From Chamaecrista fasciculata (Eukaryota; Streptophyta; Magnoliopsida; Fabales; Fabaceae): a DNA stretch of 64,000 bases. The stretch spans positions 78,062-142,061 of the forward strand of contig QANZ01048681.1 in the NCBI GenBank assembly GCA_003254925.1, written 5' to 3'. Position numbers and translations under genes: made by a program. The notes below the pieces were generated by a model. It had not been told where the DNA came from. It saw nothing but the letters and a program-made list of their open reading frames with translations, and made no database searches. Shown in pieces: positions 11,761-22,501 of the stretch; the first letter of the stretch is position 1, and every line of letters starts with the position of its first letter.

Positions 11761-13120
11761 CCAAGAAAAGAAAAAAAAAAAGATACCTTGTGGTCTTATA
11801 AAAACAAAAAAAGAATTGGCTGCATGGTGTGAGTGGATGTCCTTGTGTGAGGGACACTGGATATTGAGGTACATATTGATCCATCAGTACCAACATGCAC
11901 GTACACACACACACACAACACTAATCAAAACACTGATATTTTTTTCCTCTCAAATCCCAACAATGCCTTAATTTAGGGTTTCTTTAATTTCTTGTATGGG
12001 AAATGTTCATATATGTGTGCTTCTTCTCTCCAACATTCTCATTTCATTTATTGTCTCACCCTACTTTGGTAAAAGAACTATACATATACTGTGTATGCAT
12101 GATATATAAAACAAAAATGTATGAGTAATTTTACATGCATATATATATATATATGATAAAATTAAAGCAGCCATACGGAATATGGTGGGCAAAAGACAGC
12201 TTTCACTTCTGCAAATATATGATGATAATGGCCATGGCCTCAGTAATAATCAATAGTCACACCCACCTTGCAAAATTAAATAAATATAATATCTGTACAT
12301 GCAAGTGGAAATTGTTAACTTTTGGTAATTTTAATTTAATTCATCCATCTACCCTTTTTAAATTAAGGAATATAATTTCACTTTATTTTAAAGTGCATTA
12401 CACTAGCTAAGAAGATTGTGTCGTATTATTGAAATAATGAAAGCAAGCCTAGCATATTATGTTTTTTTTTTTTTTTTATGCTAACATGCATGATGCAAGT
12501 TGTTATATTATAATATATCTATACTATATTATATGGCTCCACCCCTTTATGGTTGATCAAAATTATTGAATTATAAAATTAAAAAAGAAAAAAAAATCAC
12601 CACTCTCTCACCCAACCCACTCTCCTCACTTCTTTAAAAATTAAAAAATGCAAAAAACAATTAAAAATAAAAAAATGCCACCACTCTCCCTCCCCACTCA
12701 CTCTCCCCATATGAGGTAATTACAAATTGGTCATAAATATTTTATTTATTTTAGATGAGTCGTTCCTTTTTTTTATAATTTCTCAAATGGGTCCCAAACT
12801 TACTCTTTTATCAATATAAAAATTTAATATAATCTTCAACTTTAAATCAATTCAAACGTTACATGCATATTGGCGTGTCCGTATGTGTGTGTGGGATATT
12901 ACATATATAGTTAAATGTTTATATAATGTTTTTAACTTTACATACCATTTCTAGTGTATATATATAATATAAATATCTTTTTTGCATGGTTCCTCTGAAA
13001 TTATATAAATTAATTAACTATAAGCTTAAAGTGACCAAGCATGTTTAACAAATTAATAATTGTAATCATAATTAACAATTGTAAAAAAGATGCTTAAGTG
13101 CTTATATATATATATATATA

Positions 13121-13300
13121 CTAGGGGCTTTGCGTGCCTTAACGGGCACGCAAATATGTATATAAAATAAATAAGGGACTAAATTGTTAACTTAGTAAAG
13201 AAAGAGAGACCAAATAGTAAATTTTCTTATTTTTAATTTCATAGACTATATAGTTTTAAACCTGGACGACCAGAAAGGGGTGGAGCCATATAATATAAGA
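13121..13300 (-). mobile_element. Non-autonomous Helitron, copy B (complete ends)
   Basis: Read on the minus strand it begins TCTTATATTATATGGCTCC after an A and ends in CTAG before a T, the A|TC...CTAG|T insertion pattern of Helitrons. Seven bases before CTAG is the hairpin GCGTGCC-CGTTAA-GGCACGC, the diagnostic Helitron terminator. At 180 bp with no coding capacity it is non-autonomous. It sits between two (TA)n tracts and creates no target duplication. Confidence 0.85.
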
Positions 13301-13480
13301 TATATATATATATATATATGAGAGATGGCTGCATATGCACGTTAAAAATTAAAAGGATTTTGGAAGGAAGGAAATCTAGGAAATATTGATGCTGTACCAC
13401 CCATTTATAAAAGGTCACATTGTTTGCCACAAGTGCAGAAATATGGAGTAATACTAGGATATAGGTAGATAGAGTTGTAG

Positions 13481-13511
<31 letters not shown>

Positions 13512-14451
13512 TGTAAAAAAAGAAAATTATTATATTAGATTTTATTATATATGTAAATGGAAGATAAGGTGAGATATATAGATGATGATGATGATGAGAA
13601 TTGAGAAGTACTGGTTTTAAAGCACTTGATTGAAAGGAAAAGAAAGAAAGAGGGTAAATACGACAAAATTTGACACTGTCTGTACCACTCACTCAATTCT
13701 GCAAAATTTAGATGATGGGCCACTCCATCTACCACTACCATTTCATCTTCTTCTATTGTTAAAAAAAATTATACTATTCTACACAATTTACAATCACATT
13801 CACATGGAAATAATATATATTTTGCAATTTGAATAAATTACATTATCCTGCTAGGTAGAAGGAGGAGGACTATTCACTAAATAATGTCTAATATTTCTTT
13901 TTTTTTTTAAAAAAAAAAATGACCCAACAAGTTCATGCATTTTCAAGAAAATCGCTTTAGGTCAACATGATCCAAAATGATTTTTATCAATTTAACGATC
14001 TAAATCGAGTCGTCTTCACTCTTAATTTTATATTTATTCAAATGTTGAGTAGTATAAATTCTCTCCTCATTTTATTGTCAGTATTCTCTATAACTTCGTA
14101 AAAGAAAAATATTGAATGAAGACCTGTATTATATATATCAACAATACAACAACATCACTTACAACTCATAAAATTATATATTAATTATGCATATTTGGCC
14201 AAAAATACTCATTTTTAATTTGATTTTTCCTTTTAGCTTTTGGTGGTGTTGAGTGGTGGCAAGGTAATGGTAATGCTGATGCAGAAGAAGCAGACTGCTC
14301 CAAATTTGAGTGTCATGTAAGAAGTCGACACACACACATATATATAAGCCACATTAACAAATAATAACAATCATGGCATCTTTTCTTTTTTTCTTTTTCC
14401 TTTTTCTCGCATTTTTATGTTAATTATTACATGACACACAGATATATATAG
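13301..14451. other. AT-rich intergenic DNA, no gene seen
   Basis: Short open frames here lack codon bias and domain similarity. Tandem (TA)n runs lie at 13301-13319 and about 13487-13511; a poly-T/poly-A palindrome lies near 13897-13919. Confidence 0.55.
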
Positions 14452-14720
14452 AGAAAACTAATAATTTGGTCCTTAAAAGATTATCGAGCTGTCAATTCGA
14501 TCATTGAAAAATTAAAATACACATTTATTCCTTGAAAGATCAAAACATTGTACTCTTTAGTTCTTGAAAGATTAAAACAGTATACTATTTAATTCATAAA
14601 AATGACTAATTAATATATTGTTTTGATCTTTCAAGAACTAATAAATTATACAATTCAATCTTTCAGATACCAAATTGTCAGTTCGGTAATCTTTAGGGAC
14701 CAAATTGTTATTTTACTCCA
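14452..14720. mobile_element. Foldback MITE, family D, copy 1
   Basis: The left end gagaaaactaataatttggt mirrors the right end accaaattgttattttactc, and 'ttgaaagatcaaaac' on the left mirrors 'gttttgatctttcaag' on the right. The element at 39659-39921 has the same ends and internal phrases. No coding capacity; superfamily not determined. Confidence 0.65.
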
Positions 14721-14728
14721 TATATATA

Positions 14729-16887
14729 TAATGGAGATTGTGCCCTAGGGTCAATCATTTTATATGTATGGACATATTGTTTGACTGGTTTATGAATGAT
14801 AAATTATGTCGTTATCATATTATTAGCATGTTTACTGTGATAACAATCCTTGATTAATTATGTGATAATTATTCTAAACTGTCCCTGGTCGATTATTCAC
14901 GTGGGAACTTCAATGAACTAAGACCAGCATGACTTCGGTGTATGGAGATACACACATGTGATATTTCTCGAGAGTCATGGTGCAATTATGTAAAGGGTTA
15001 CAAGTTGCTGGACCGACCCGGAGAGTCTTGCATGGGTTTAATCATAAGCTAGTCTCTCCTGTACACCTGTCACGATGCCCTTAGACCTGAGGTCTTCATT
15101 ATTCCGGCGTTGTAGATGCTGAACTTTGGCCTAGTCCAACGTTGCCCGTAACAGGGTAGCCATACAGGCTAGGTACGGGTTTAGTTGTTTGCCATGCTGA
15201 GGAATGTGGTTGACCAATAAGGAATTTTGTCCCTCATTAAGTTGAGAGATATTTGACTAGGCCCCTCGATGAGTTTGTCCAAGGAATGTGTGGCCACACA
15301 GGGTAATGGGACTAACTCAAGGAATCGAGAAAGTTATGGTTTGGATTACAAGGATGATTTTCCCATGCCTTATCCATGACCAAGATATCATGTGACAATA
15401 GGGATTATGACAAGGTGGTACTAAGGTTAAGTCGTTTACGTTAAAACGATAACTCATGTGTTTTGGGTAGTCGTGATGGCTTGCTAGAGTCCGCTCTCGA
15501 CTTGTGAGTCATAGAGATGGCTTGTTGCCAATTTCACATGAGGTCTGCTGGATCACACATGAGCAGGATCAAGATACTATTATGGGACACGAATCAGGGT
15601 TTAATTCGTGAGTCACTTTAGTGACGCAATTTAAGACATAGTTGAATGTCTTAGGACATGAAGTCTTGTCTTAAATAAAATCTACATTTGTGATATTTAA
15701 ATTTGTTAGACAAGTTTAAATATATTAATTGTTAAATAGTTAATTTGATTAATCTATTTACCTTGTTTAAAATATTAGGGAATAATCAATTGACTAAGTC
15801 TCCTAAGAGTTAGGGGATTATTGATTTATTAAATTTTCTAATATTGAAAGATAACAAGAGGAGGGTGGCGCCTCACTCTTGAATTAGATTAATGAAATAT
15901 GATTTTGTTAATTTGAATTTAAGATTTAAATTTGAATTCAAGATTTGAATTTGAATTAAGATATTAAGGTAATATTTTAATTCAATTTGTTAAGGATATT
16001 AATATGATTACAACTTCCTAAGAGTTAGGTTTGTTATCTTATTTATTAAATTCCTATAAAAACACTAAAGGGGGGAGACGCATTCTTCAAAGATTAAAAT
16101 GCAAGATTTGATCTTGCATTTTGAATTTCAAGAATGCATTTTGAATTTTGAGTTAAAATATTAATGTAATATTTTAATTAAGAATTCAAATCCTCTTGAC
16201 TCATTCCAACCAATGTGAAGTGTGCATTCTGGATTTCAAGATATGATCTTGAAATTTAAATTAAAGATTACCTTTTAATTTTGAATTATAATATTAATGT
16301 AATCTTATAATCAAAATTTGGTGATTCCCTAATTTAAGTAGTGGGGACTCTTTATAAACCACACAAGTCGCCTATTATTAATTCTTAGAGAAGAGGAGAA
16401 GAAAGTCGCCTATTATTTTTAGAGAAGAGGAGAAGAAAGTCGCTTATTCTAAGAGAGAAAGAGAGTTCGACTAACCCTAAAACTTAGAGTTTTAGAGGCG
16501 ATTTGTGTGTGAGGAAGAGAGAGGCGCTAACCCTAAAGTCAGTGACCAAGAAATTGGTTCTTGGTGCGCCACTTTGAATTCTTGGATATTTCAATAAGTG
16601 TTCTTGAAATTCCAAGATTGTAGATCGGTTCCCATAATCTCTTGGAGAAGAGATTGGAGGCTAGCACCTGAGTATCTACCAAACTGTTCGTGTGGATCAC
16701 TGGCAGAGGAAGGACACGAGTCTGTGGACTTCTTGGAATTGCAACCTTTCAAGCAACCGTCTGATTTAGGTAAACGTCTTTTCTCATTGGTATAAACACA
16801 AGTTGTGGATCCTATGGAGGAGATTATAAGTTTTGTAAAAATTTTAATTTACCTTTTCCGTTGCGTTTTGCTCCATAATCTCCGACA
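14729..16887 (+). mobile_element. Solo LTR of a Copia (Angela-like) retrotransposon
   Basis: The ends are inverted repeats (t..tggagatt at the start, aatctccgaca at the end), a decayed version of the TGTTGGAGATT...AATCTCCAACA ends of long Copia LTRs. The opening TGTGCCCTAGGG resembles the ATGCCCTAGAGGC start of the cereal Angela/BARE LTR. It is about 2.16 kb, has no internal coding domain, primer site or second LTR, and so looks like a solo LTR left by recombination. It lies in a (TA)n tract, so a target duplication cannot be scored. The domain class is inferred from LTR features only. Confidence 0.65.
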
Positions 16888-17402
16888 TATATATCAAAAC
16901 CTTTTTTTCTTTTCTTTTCTTTTGTTTTCTCAAGAAGATACTTTTTCTTTCTTTTTTCCCTTTCTTTCTGTACAACCAATTATTATTTCTCGATATTCTT
17001 AGCTTTTCTGCTTTTTGTGACCACAAACAAACCTCCATCTTTCTCTCTCTCTGTTTGTTAATTTGGCTGTTGTGTCTGCTTTCTTCTTCTTCTTCTTCGT
17101 TTTTTTCTTCTCTCATTATTTTATGGTACAGACTACAGAAGACAGAGTATATATACAGAAAAGGGCAACAACGACAAATTAAAGCATATATTAATTTCTA
17201 GCTTATTCTTCTTCTTCTTCCCATTTGATCATTTCCATATTTCCGCCAATATCTAGTGTCCACCACCACCACCACCATTTGTCACTCATTTTGCCTTCAA
17301 TTTCTGTTCTATATATTCCAATATTATTCTTCTTTCTACTATATACTTAATATAATATTTTAATAATATGTGTGCAGGCCAGGGATATGGTATATATTAA
17401 TA

Positions 17403-17463
<61 letters not shown>

Positions 17464-17925
17464 ATATAAGAAAGAAAGAAAGAAAGAAAGAGGGATTATG
17501 CTACGCTTAATAGGGCAGAATAGGTGTTATACTTATTGGTTAATTTTCCGTTTTGGGGCATTGAACAAGAATTTCCCTATTATGGCAAAACAACACAACA
17601 CAACGCCAAACTTAACCAAGACATCATCTTTTTTGTCCAGCTCATCCTCTCTCTCTCTCTCTCTCTCATCGCAAATCCTAAGAACAAGATGAACTAATGA
17701 AGGAGAAAATTAAAATTTTAGTCCCCAAGCTATATAGTTACTATCATTTTAGTCCTTGATTTTTTAAAATGCTTGATATAATCATTGAAAACTCATGACC
17801 ATTATAAAATTAATCCTTCCATATATGAACACCTTTCTATCATACAACTCATCAATTTCTGGAGAGACTAAATTGTAACGAGTCATAAATTTTAGGGATT
17901 GAATCAACAATTTAAAAAATTTAAA
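16888..17925. other. Intergenic DNA between the solo LTR and the MATE gene
   Basis: Strongly pyrimidine-rich at 16905-17110 (runs of ttctt and ctctct). It holds the (TTA)n tract (17404-17461), a (GAAA)n tract (about 17467-17491) and 'tttagtcc' phrases at 17718-17760 that look like a degraded MITE arm. No gene is supported. Confidence 0.55.
17404..17461. repeat. (TTA)n microsatellite
   Basis: About 19 uninterrupted ATT units. Confidence 0.95.
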
Positions 17926-17998
17926 GATTCCATGGCTGAATGATTAAAACACCCAACTTATAATCGGGCGAATTGGTAGGTTCAATTCCTATTAAAAC
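17926..17998 (+). pseudogene. Nuclear copy of chloroplast trnI-CAU (NUPT), decayed
   Basis: Most of the plastid tRNA-Ile(CAU) is recognisable: ccatggctgaatg, then cccaact-ataat around the anticodon, gcgaatt, and the T arm taggttcaattcct. The differences I see from my recollection of the plastid gene are mostly C-to-T or G-to-A changes, plus a lost acceptor stem and an extra base near the anticodon arm, as expected of methylated, non-functional nuclear plastid DNA. Flanking sequence is not recognisably plastid, so the transferred piece was small or its flanks have decayed. It cannot form a proper acceptor stem, so a working tRNA is unlikely. Confidence 0.75.
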
Positions 17999-18066
17999 AA
18001 GAATGCCCATATAGAAATAAAATTGATAATCACATTGCCAAAGAATAAGAAAAGAAAATGATATAT

Positions 18067-18072
18067 TTTATT
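18067..18072 (-). terminator. Candidate polyadenylation signal of the MATE gene
   Basis: AATAAA on the minus strand, about 115 bases past the stop codon at 18186, in a T-rich context. A reasonable position for a plant near-upstream element, but plant signals are loose. Confidence 0.45.
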
Positions 18073-18185
18073 ATACTTCAGTACAATAATCCAATAAATT
18101 AAGACTAGCTCTCATTTAAACACCACCGAGACAACATTAAAGAAAAAATCAAGTTAAAAAAGGTTAAAAATTATATAAATGATAA

Positions 18186-19983
18186 TCAATTCACAGTATG
18201 ATGATCATGTTTGATGAGTGGGTCTGTTTCTTGTAGTGAGCCCGTTGAATCACTGATTATCACTATCTCTTCAAGACAACTTTTGATTTTCTTACACTCT
18301 GTTTTCTCAAAAGAATTAGACGAAGAAGAAGAAGAATGATTAGCAGTGTTTGTTAAGTCTCGGGCTTTTTCTGCCATTTCCTCCCAATCTGTATTACCCA
18401 GAACCCACAGCATAAGCCCGGCGCATGAGACTTGGGCCGCAAGCAACCCAATCCAAAGCCCGGCAAAGCCCATCTTCGCCACAAAGCCCAGGAGAATCGC
18501 CACAGGCATACCCACCAAGTAGAACGAGCCCAGGTTGATGTTGGCCCCGACTGTGGGCCTCGCGCTGCCACGTAGGACGCCGCAGCCGGTGGTTTGCGGG
18601 CAGTTCCCGAGCTCGCAAAGCCCGGCGATCGGTAATGCTACCGCCGTGAGCTTCAGAATCTCCGGGTCGTTGGTGAAGAACCTCCCCCATTGATGTCTCA
18701 TCATTGTGGTAAAGCCCATGGCACCCAGGCCCAAGCCCAAAGCCCACCATAGCCCCACAATCATCGAAACCCGGGCTTTTCCGGGCCGGTTCGCCCCGAG
18801 CTCGTTCCCGACCCGGGTCGAAACACCAAGACTCAAAGAAGAAGGGAAAACATAAACCAAAGCCGTGGTCTGAATGAGAATACCCATGGAAGCAATCGTG
18901 GCTTTAGGATTACCCAAAAGCCCACATAGCATTATCATGAATTCGTACCACCACCATTCGAGACATACCGAGACACAAGTCGGGATTGCGAGAGAAAGCA
19001 GAGAAGACCATCCTTTGAGGCAATCCAAGCTTAAAGGGACCCACGAATCTTTACAAACATCAGAGAAATAAACAAACGAACATAGCAAAAGAAAAAGATT
19101 CAAATTGGTCCAAACCATAGCTATAGCAACTCCTGAAATACCCATTTGAAAATGAACCACGAGGATGAAATTTAGAGGGACATGAAGAAGAACAGAGATA
19201 GCAGAGCAATAAGTTAATGGCAATGTGATGCTCTGGGTGCGAAGGAAGACACGAAGAGGATGAAGAAGAGAGAGAAAGAAGAGGTCAGGAATGGAGAAAA
19301 CAATGAAGGTTTGGGCTATGGAGGAAATTGTATGGTCTTGGCCACACCATAAGAGGATTGAGTTCATGCTAAGCCAGAGGAAGGAGATGGGTATGGAAGC
19401 AGAGAGAAGGAGAAGAACAGTGCGTTGGAGGGTAAGCCCGAGGAGTTTTGATTGATGGGCTCCATGGGCCTGGCCACAGATGGGCTCCATGCCCATGGCT
19501 AGGCCCGAGAGAACAGAGTAGCCAGTGATGTTGGCGAAGCCAATGGAGAGAGAGCCACCAGCTAGTTCCATCTCACCAAGATAGCCTAAGAAAAGCATGG
19601 AGATCATGGCTCTTGAGTACATGAGTAAGCCCGAGATGGAGGTTGGGCCTGATATTTTAGCTATCTCTTTCATTTCTGCTACAACCTGAAAAAACCCACA
19701 AGAAAAAACATGTTTAATCATCATGGGTATGTGTGTATGTTAGCAAAGTTTTCAACTTTAGTTTGGTTTTTCTTGTTGTCACATGTGTGTGTGTATTAAT
19801 GGGTTGGTTGAAAATCATGATGATTACCTCATTAAGGGTTGGCCATCTGTGAAGTTCATCTTGTTGTTGTTGATGATCATGATGGTGGTGATCACGAGGG
19901 GGGTTCATTTGTTTGTGGGAAGTTAAGGTTGGTGGTGTAGGAGACAAGAATGAGGAAGGTGAAGTAGGCTTGGAATTGCACAT
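18186..19983 (-). CDS. MATE-family efflux transporter (DETOXIFICATION 48/49-like), two exons
   Basis: Exon 1 is 19828-19983 (52 codons) and exon 2 is 18186-19685. A 142-bp GT-AG intron joins them in phase 0 (...TLNE / VVAEMKEIAK...), giving 551 residues. The core (about 55-480) has the two-lobed MATE architecture of roughly twelve membrane segments, with family signatures EMELAGGSLSIGFANITGYS and GMEPICGQAHGA (about 117-128) in lobe one and GVSTRVGNELGANRPGKAR and GCGVLRGSARPTVGANINL in lobe two. These are typical of the plant DTX48/49/ABS subgroup, proton-coupled exporters of endomembranes or plasma membrane; substrate is not predictable. The hydrophilic N terminus is rich in His, Gln and Pro, and the C-terminal tail is Ser/acidic. 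An internal methionine at 19724 would sit in the intron; the upstream ATG is chosen because its exon continues the WPTLNEVVAEMKEI helix known in the family. Length is normal. A TATAAA lies 227 bases upstream. Confidence 0.93.
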
Positions 19984-20209
19984 GATGTATGATGACTTAT
20001 ATGATAAACGTGGTTTTAGATAGAAAGATAGATAGATATGGAAAGGGTAAAATTAAAGAGATGTTAAAGAGGTCCTTCTTCTTCTCCTTCTTCTTTCTTC
20101 TTTCTTCTTCCAAGTTTGTAGCTAGGTAGATAGGCGTAGTAATAGATAGTATAGGAGTGATTGTTTGTGTGCTTTGTTTGTATTGTGTCTGAGAGGAAGG
20201 AAGGAAGGG

Positions 20210-20215
20210 TTTATA
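20210..20215 (-). promoter_or_regulatory. Candidate TATA box of the MATE gene
   Basis: CATATAAACCC on the minus strand, 227 bases before the start codon. A purine-rich GAAGAA leader (about 20069-20111 on this strand) lies between. Plausible core promoter; no other TATAAA lies closer. Confidence 0.5.
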
Positions 20216-21045
20216 TGCATGAAGCCCATGGGCCCTACACTTGTAAGGAAACGAAACGTGTCATAAATGGAAGGAAAATGCTGAGTTTTACTATATACTG
20301 TACATCACAAGAGAAAAAAAGTTTTTTTTTTTTTTTTGGGTTTTGAAAAAGAAAGATTAAACTTCAACGGAAGAAATGCTTAATGGTGTTATGGAGGTGA
20401 GGTGAGATGATATGATGAGGTAAACCGCCTTCTTCACCTATGATGTGCTTGTGGTGTAGAGAATAAAAATATATAAATTTCATATGAGAAGAAAAAAGAA
20501 ACAATTTGGGCAAATGGCATCTGCTGAAATAGCAATGAAAAGCTAAAAAAGCTTTTAGCTTTGAGTGCGGAGAGGAAACTCAAACAACTTTGGTCTTATC
20601 TTTAGAGGACGGTGATTTAGAGAGGGAAGAAAAAAAATTAAAAAAAATAAAAAGAAAGAAAGATTGGATTTATTCGGTTTAAATGGTTTATTAGCCGTCA
20701 AACCCATGACTTTGTTTGGTTTGACAATGATGGGATGGTGATATATACATATACTACTAAGTGGTTTTAATTCTCACTTGGGGTTTGTTTATTAATGGAA
20801 AATGGATAATCTTTTAAATCACCACGTTTGGCCTTTGGGTTTCTGTGTATGGAAAAACATAAAGAATTTTATCCTCAAACTGGTAATGCCAAGTGTTGTG
20901 GGAGTAATGGTCTGATGGAGAAGCCAATTCCCCTACTTGTAAAATGAACCCATTATTAATAATTATAATATTATTATTATTATTTTTAATTCTTTTTTTT
21001 TTTATTATTTCATCTTCATCTTCTTCTTTCTCTTTCGTGTTTCCT

Positions 21046-21061
21046 GGTGGGGGTGGGGGGG
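21046..21061 (+). repeat. G-rich block, copy 1 (possible G-quadruplex)
   Basis: GGTGGGGGTGGGGGGG, followed by tactcatga. The same 16-mer occurs at 21994-22009, followed by tcatga. Confidence 0.5.
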
Positions 21062-21993
21062 TACTCATGAAATGACAAAAGAGCATAATTATGTGGTTGG
21101 AAATTTGTGCTAAATTATAATAATATTTGAACATACACACTTTTTCTAGACAGTAGCTATAGCTGGTTGCTAATTTTGTGGGCAGAGAAATGTTTTGCAT
21201 GTTCTAATGCAGCCATGCATGATGTTCCATTCTACCCTCAACCCCCCATGTGATAAAATCTACATTCCATTCCTAACATATTTCTTATGTCTATCTATAT
21301 ACCCTTTTCTTCTCAAAAACATTCCCTTCACTTCACTGCTTGCCTAATTACAGTGAGTGCAGCCAAGTTCTTCTCTCTTGTGTCTCACTTTTTATAGGGT
21401 CCCACTCTTTCTGGTTCTGGGCCTCACTTGCTTCTTCTTTCTCTAGCTTCCTCAATGCTCTGCCAAACATGCAAATATCAACATGAAGTAATTAATCAAG
21501 AGGAGGATGACAGAGTTGGGAGGGAGGGAGAGGGTAAAATCAAACTAAAACCCAAGGAAATGATGAGTGGTACTGTGAATTACATATGCATTTATTACAA
21601 TTTTAAAATTTGATTCCTGTTTGTGGTACTTGGTGTAGGATCACAAAATTAAATCAGAAACAAATTGTATGGTCATTACTTTTTATTTTTGTGTAAGAAT
21701 CATGTAATATCCTCTAACTACTATTCCTCTTAAGGTGTAGAGATCATCACCCAAGTAAATTTTACCTCTATCAATAAAGTTTTTTCCTCATACACATACT
21801 TAAAAAATTCAACTGACTACCATCTATACTGGACTTTGTTGATATATTGTTATTACTTCAACAAGGATTTCATTAATTGCATTCAACAGGTAGAAAGATG
21901 CTGAATTTGTCAAGATATAATTTCCATCTGATACAAATTAAGCAGGTTGTGTAGCTGACAAGATAAAAAATATTAAAGTATAAGAGTGGAGGT

Positions 21994-22009
21994 GGTGGGG
22001 GTGGGGGGG
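21994..22009 (+). repeat. G-rich block, copy 2 (possible G-quadruplex)
   Basis: Identical to the block at 21046-21061 and preceded by ggaggt, giving four or more G-runs within about 22 bases, compatible with a two- or three-layer quadruplex. Confidence 0.5.
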
Positions 22010-22382
22010 TCATGAAAAGTGGACATATATATATATATATATATATGTATAAGTATACTTTAAAATGGAGCTTTTAGAAAAAGAGAAGGAGGAGGAAGGA
22101 TTGTTTATCTTGATGGATGGATATATGAAGAAGGTAGGTGTTAGTGTCATGGATGGGACCACAAAATGTTAATGGGGAATGATGGTAGATAGCCGTATGG
22201 AGAAGAGACAGATGGGAGAAGGGAAACATTGGAGAGAGAATTACGTGCTCCAATTACAACCATTTAATCTTGTATCATAAAAGGCGTGACTCTGTCTCTG
22301 TATTAGAGAGCATTGCCACTGTCTTTCAGGGACAATACCACCTCTATCATCACCAAAGAGAAACACAACACACACACACACA

Positions 22383-22384
<2 letters not shown>

Positions 22385-22467
<83 letters not shown>

Positions 22468-22468
22468 N

Positions 22469-22498
<30 letters not shown>
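22385..22498. repeat. Long (AG)n microsatellite
   Basis: About 57 dinucleotide units with a single N at 22468, just after a short (CA)n. The N suggests that the assembler could not settle the tract length. Confidence 0.95.

Positions 22499-22501
<3 letters not shown>

Larger units (their letters stand above)
9815..13120. other. AT-rich intergenic DNA with small repeats, no gene seen
   Basis: No coding region is supported. It contains (TA)n tracts (about 10468-10484 and 10608-10632), a short (CA)n near 10590, a decayed foldback element (10790-11137) and a SINE-like repeat (11591-11760). Confidence 0.6.
20216..22384. other. Upstream region of the MATE gene and intergenic DNA
   Basis: No coding region is supported. 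It includes a poly-T run (20321-20337), an (ATT)n-like stretch near 20950-21010, two G-rich blocks listed separately and a (TA)n tract (22023-22046). Confidence 0.55.

Noticed and set aside
12518-12560. Possible plus-strand Helitron 5' end (atatctatactatattatatg then gctccacccctttat, split here for length)
   Set aside because: It resembles the family's 5' end, but I found no matching hairpin plus CTAG downstream; the ctag near 12950 has no hairpin. At most an orphan end.
17926-17998. Functional nuclear tRNA gene
   Set aside because: The acceptor stem cannot pair and the anticodon arm is altered; better explained as decayed plastid DNA.
18353-18750. Open frames of 72 and 118 codons inside the MATE exon
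   Set aside because: Shadow frames opposite or offset to the real MATE coding frame; no independent similarity.
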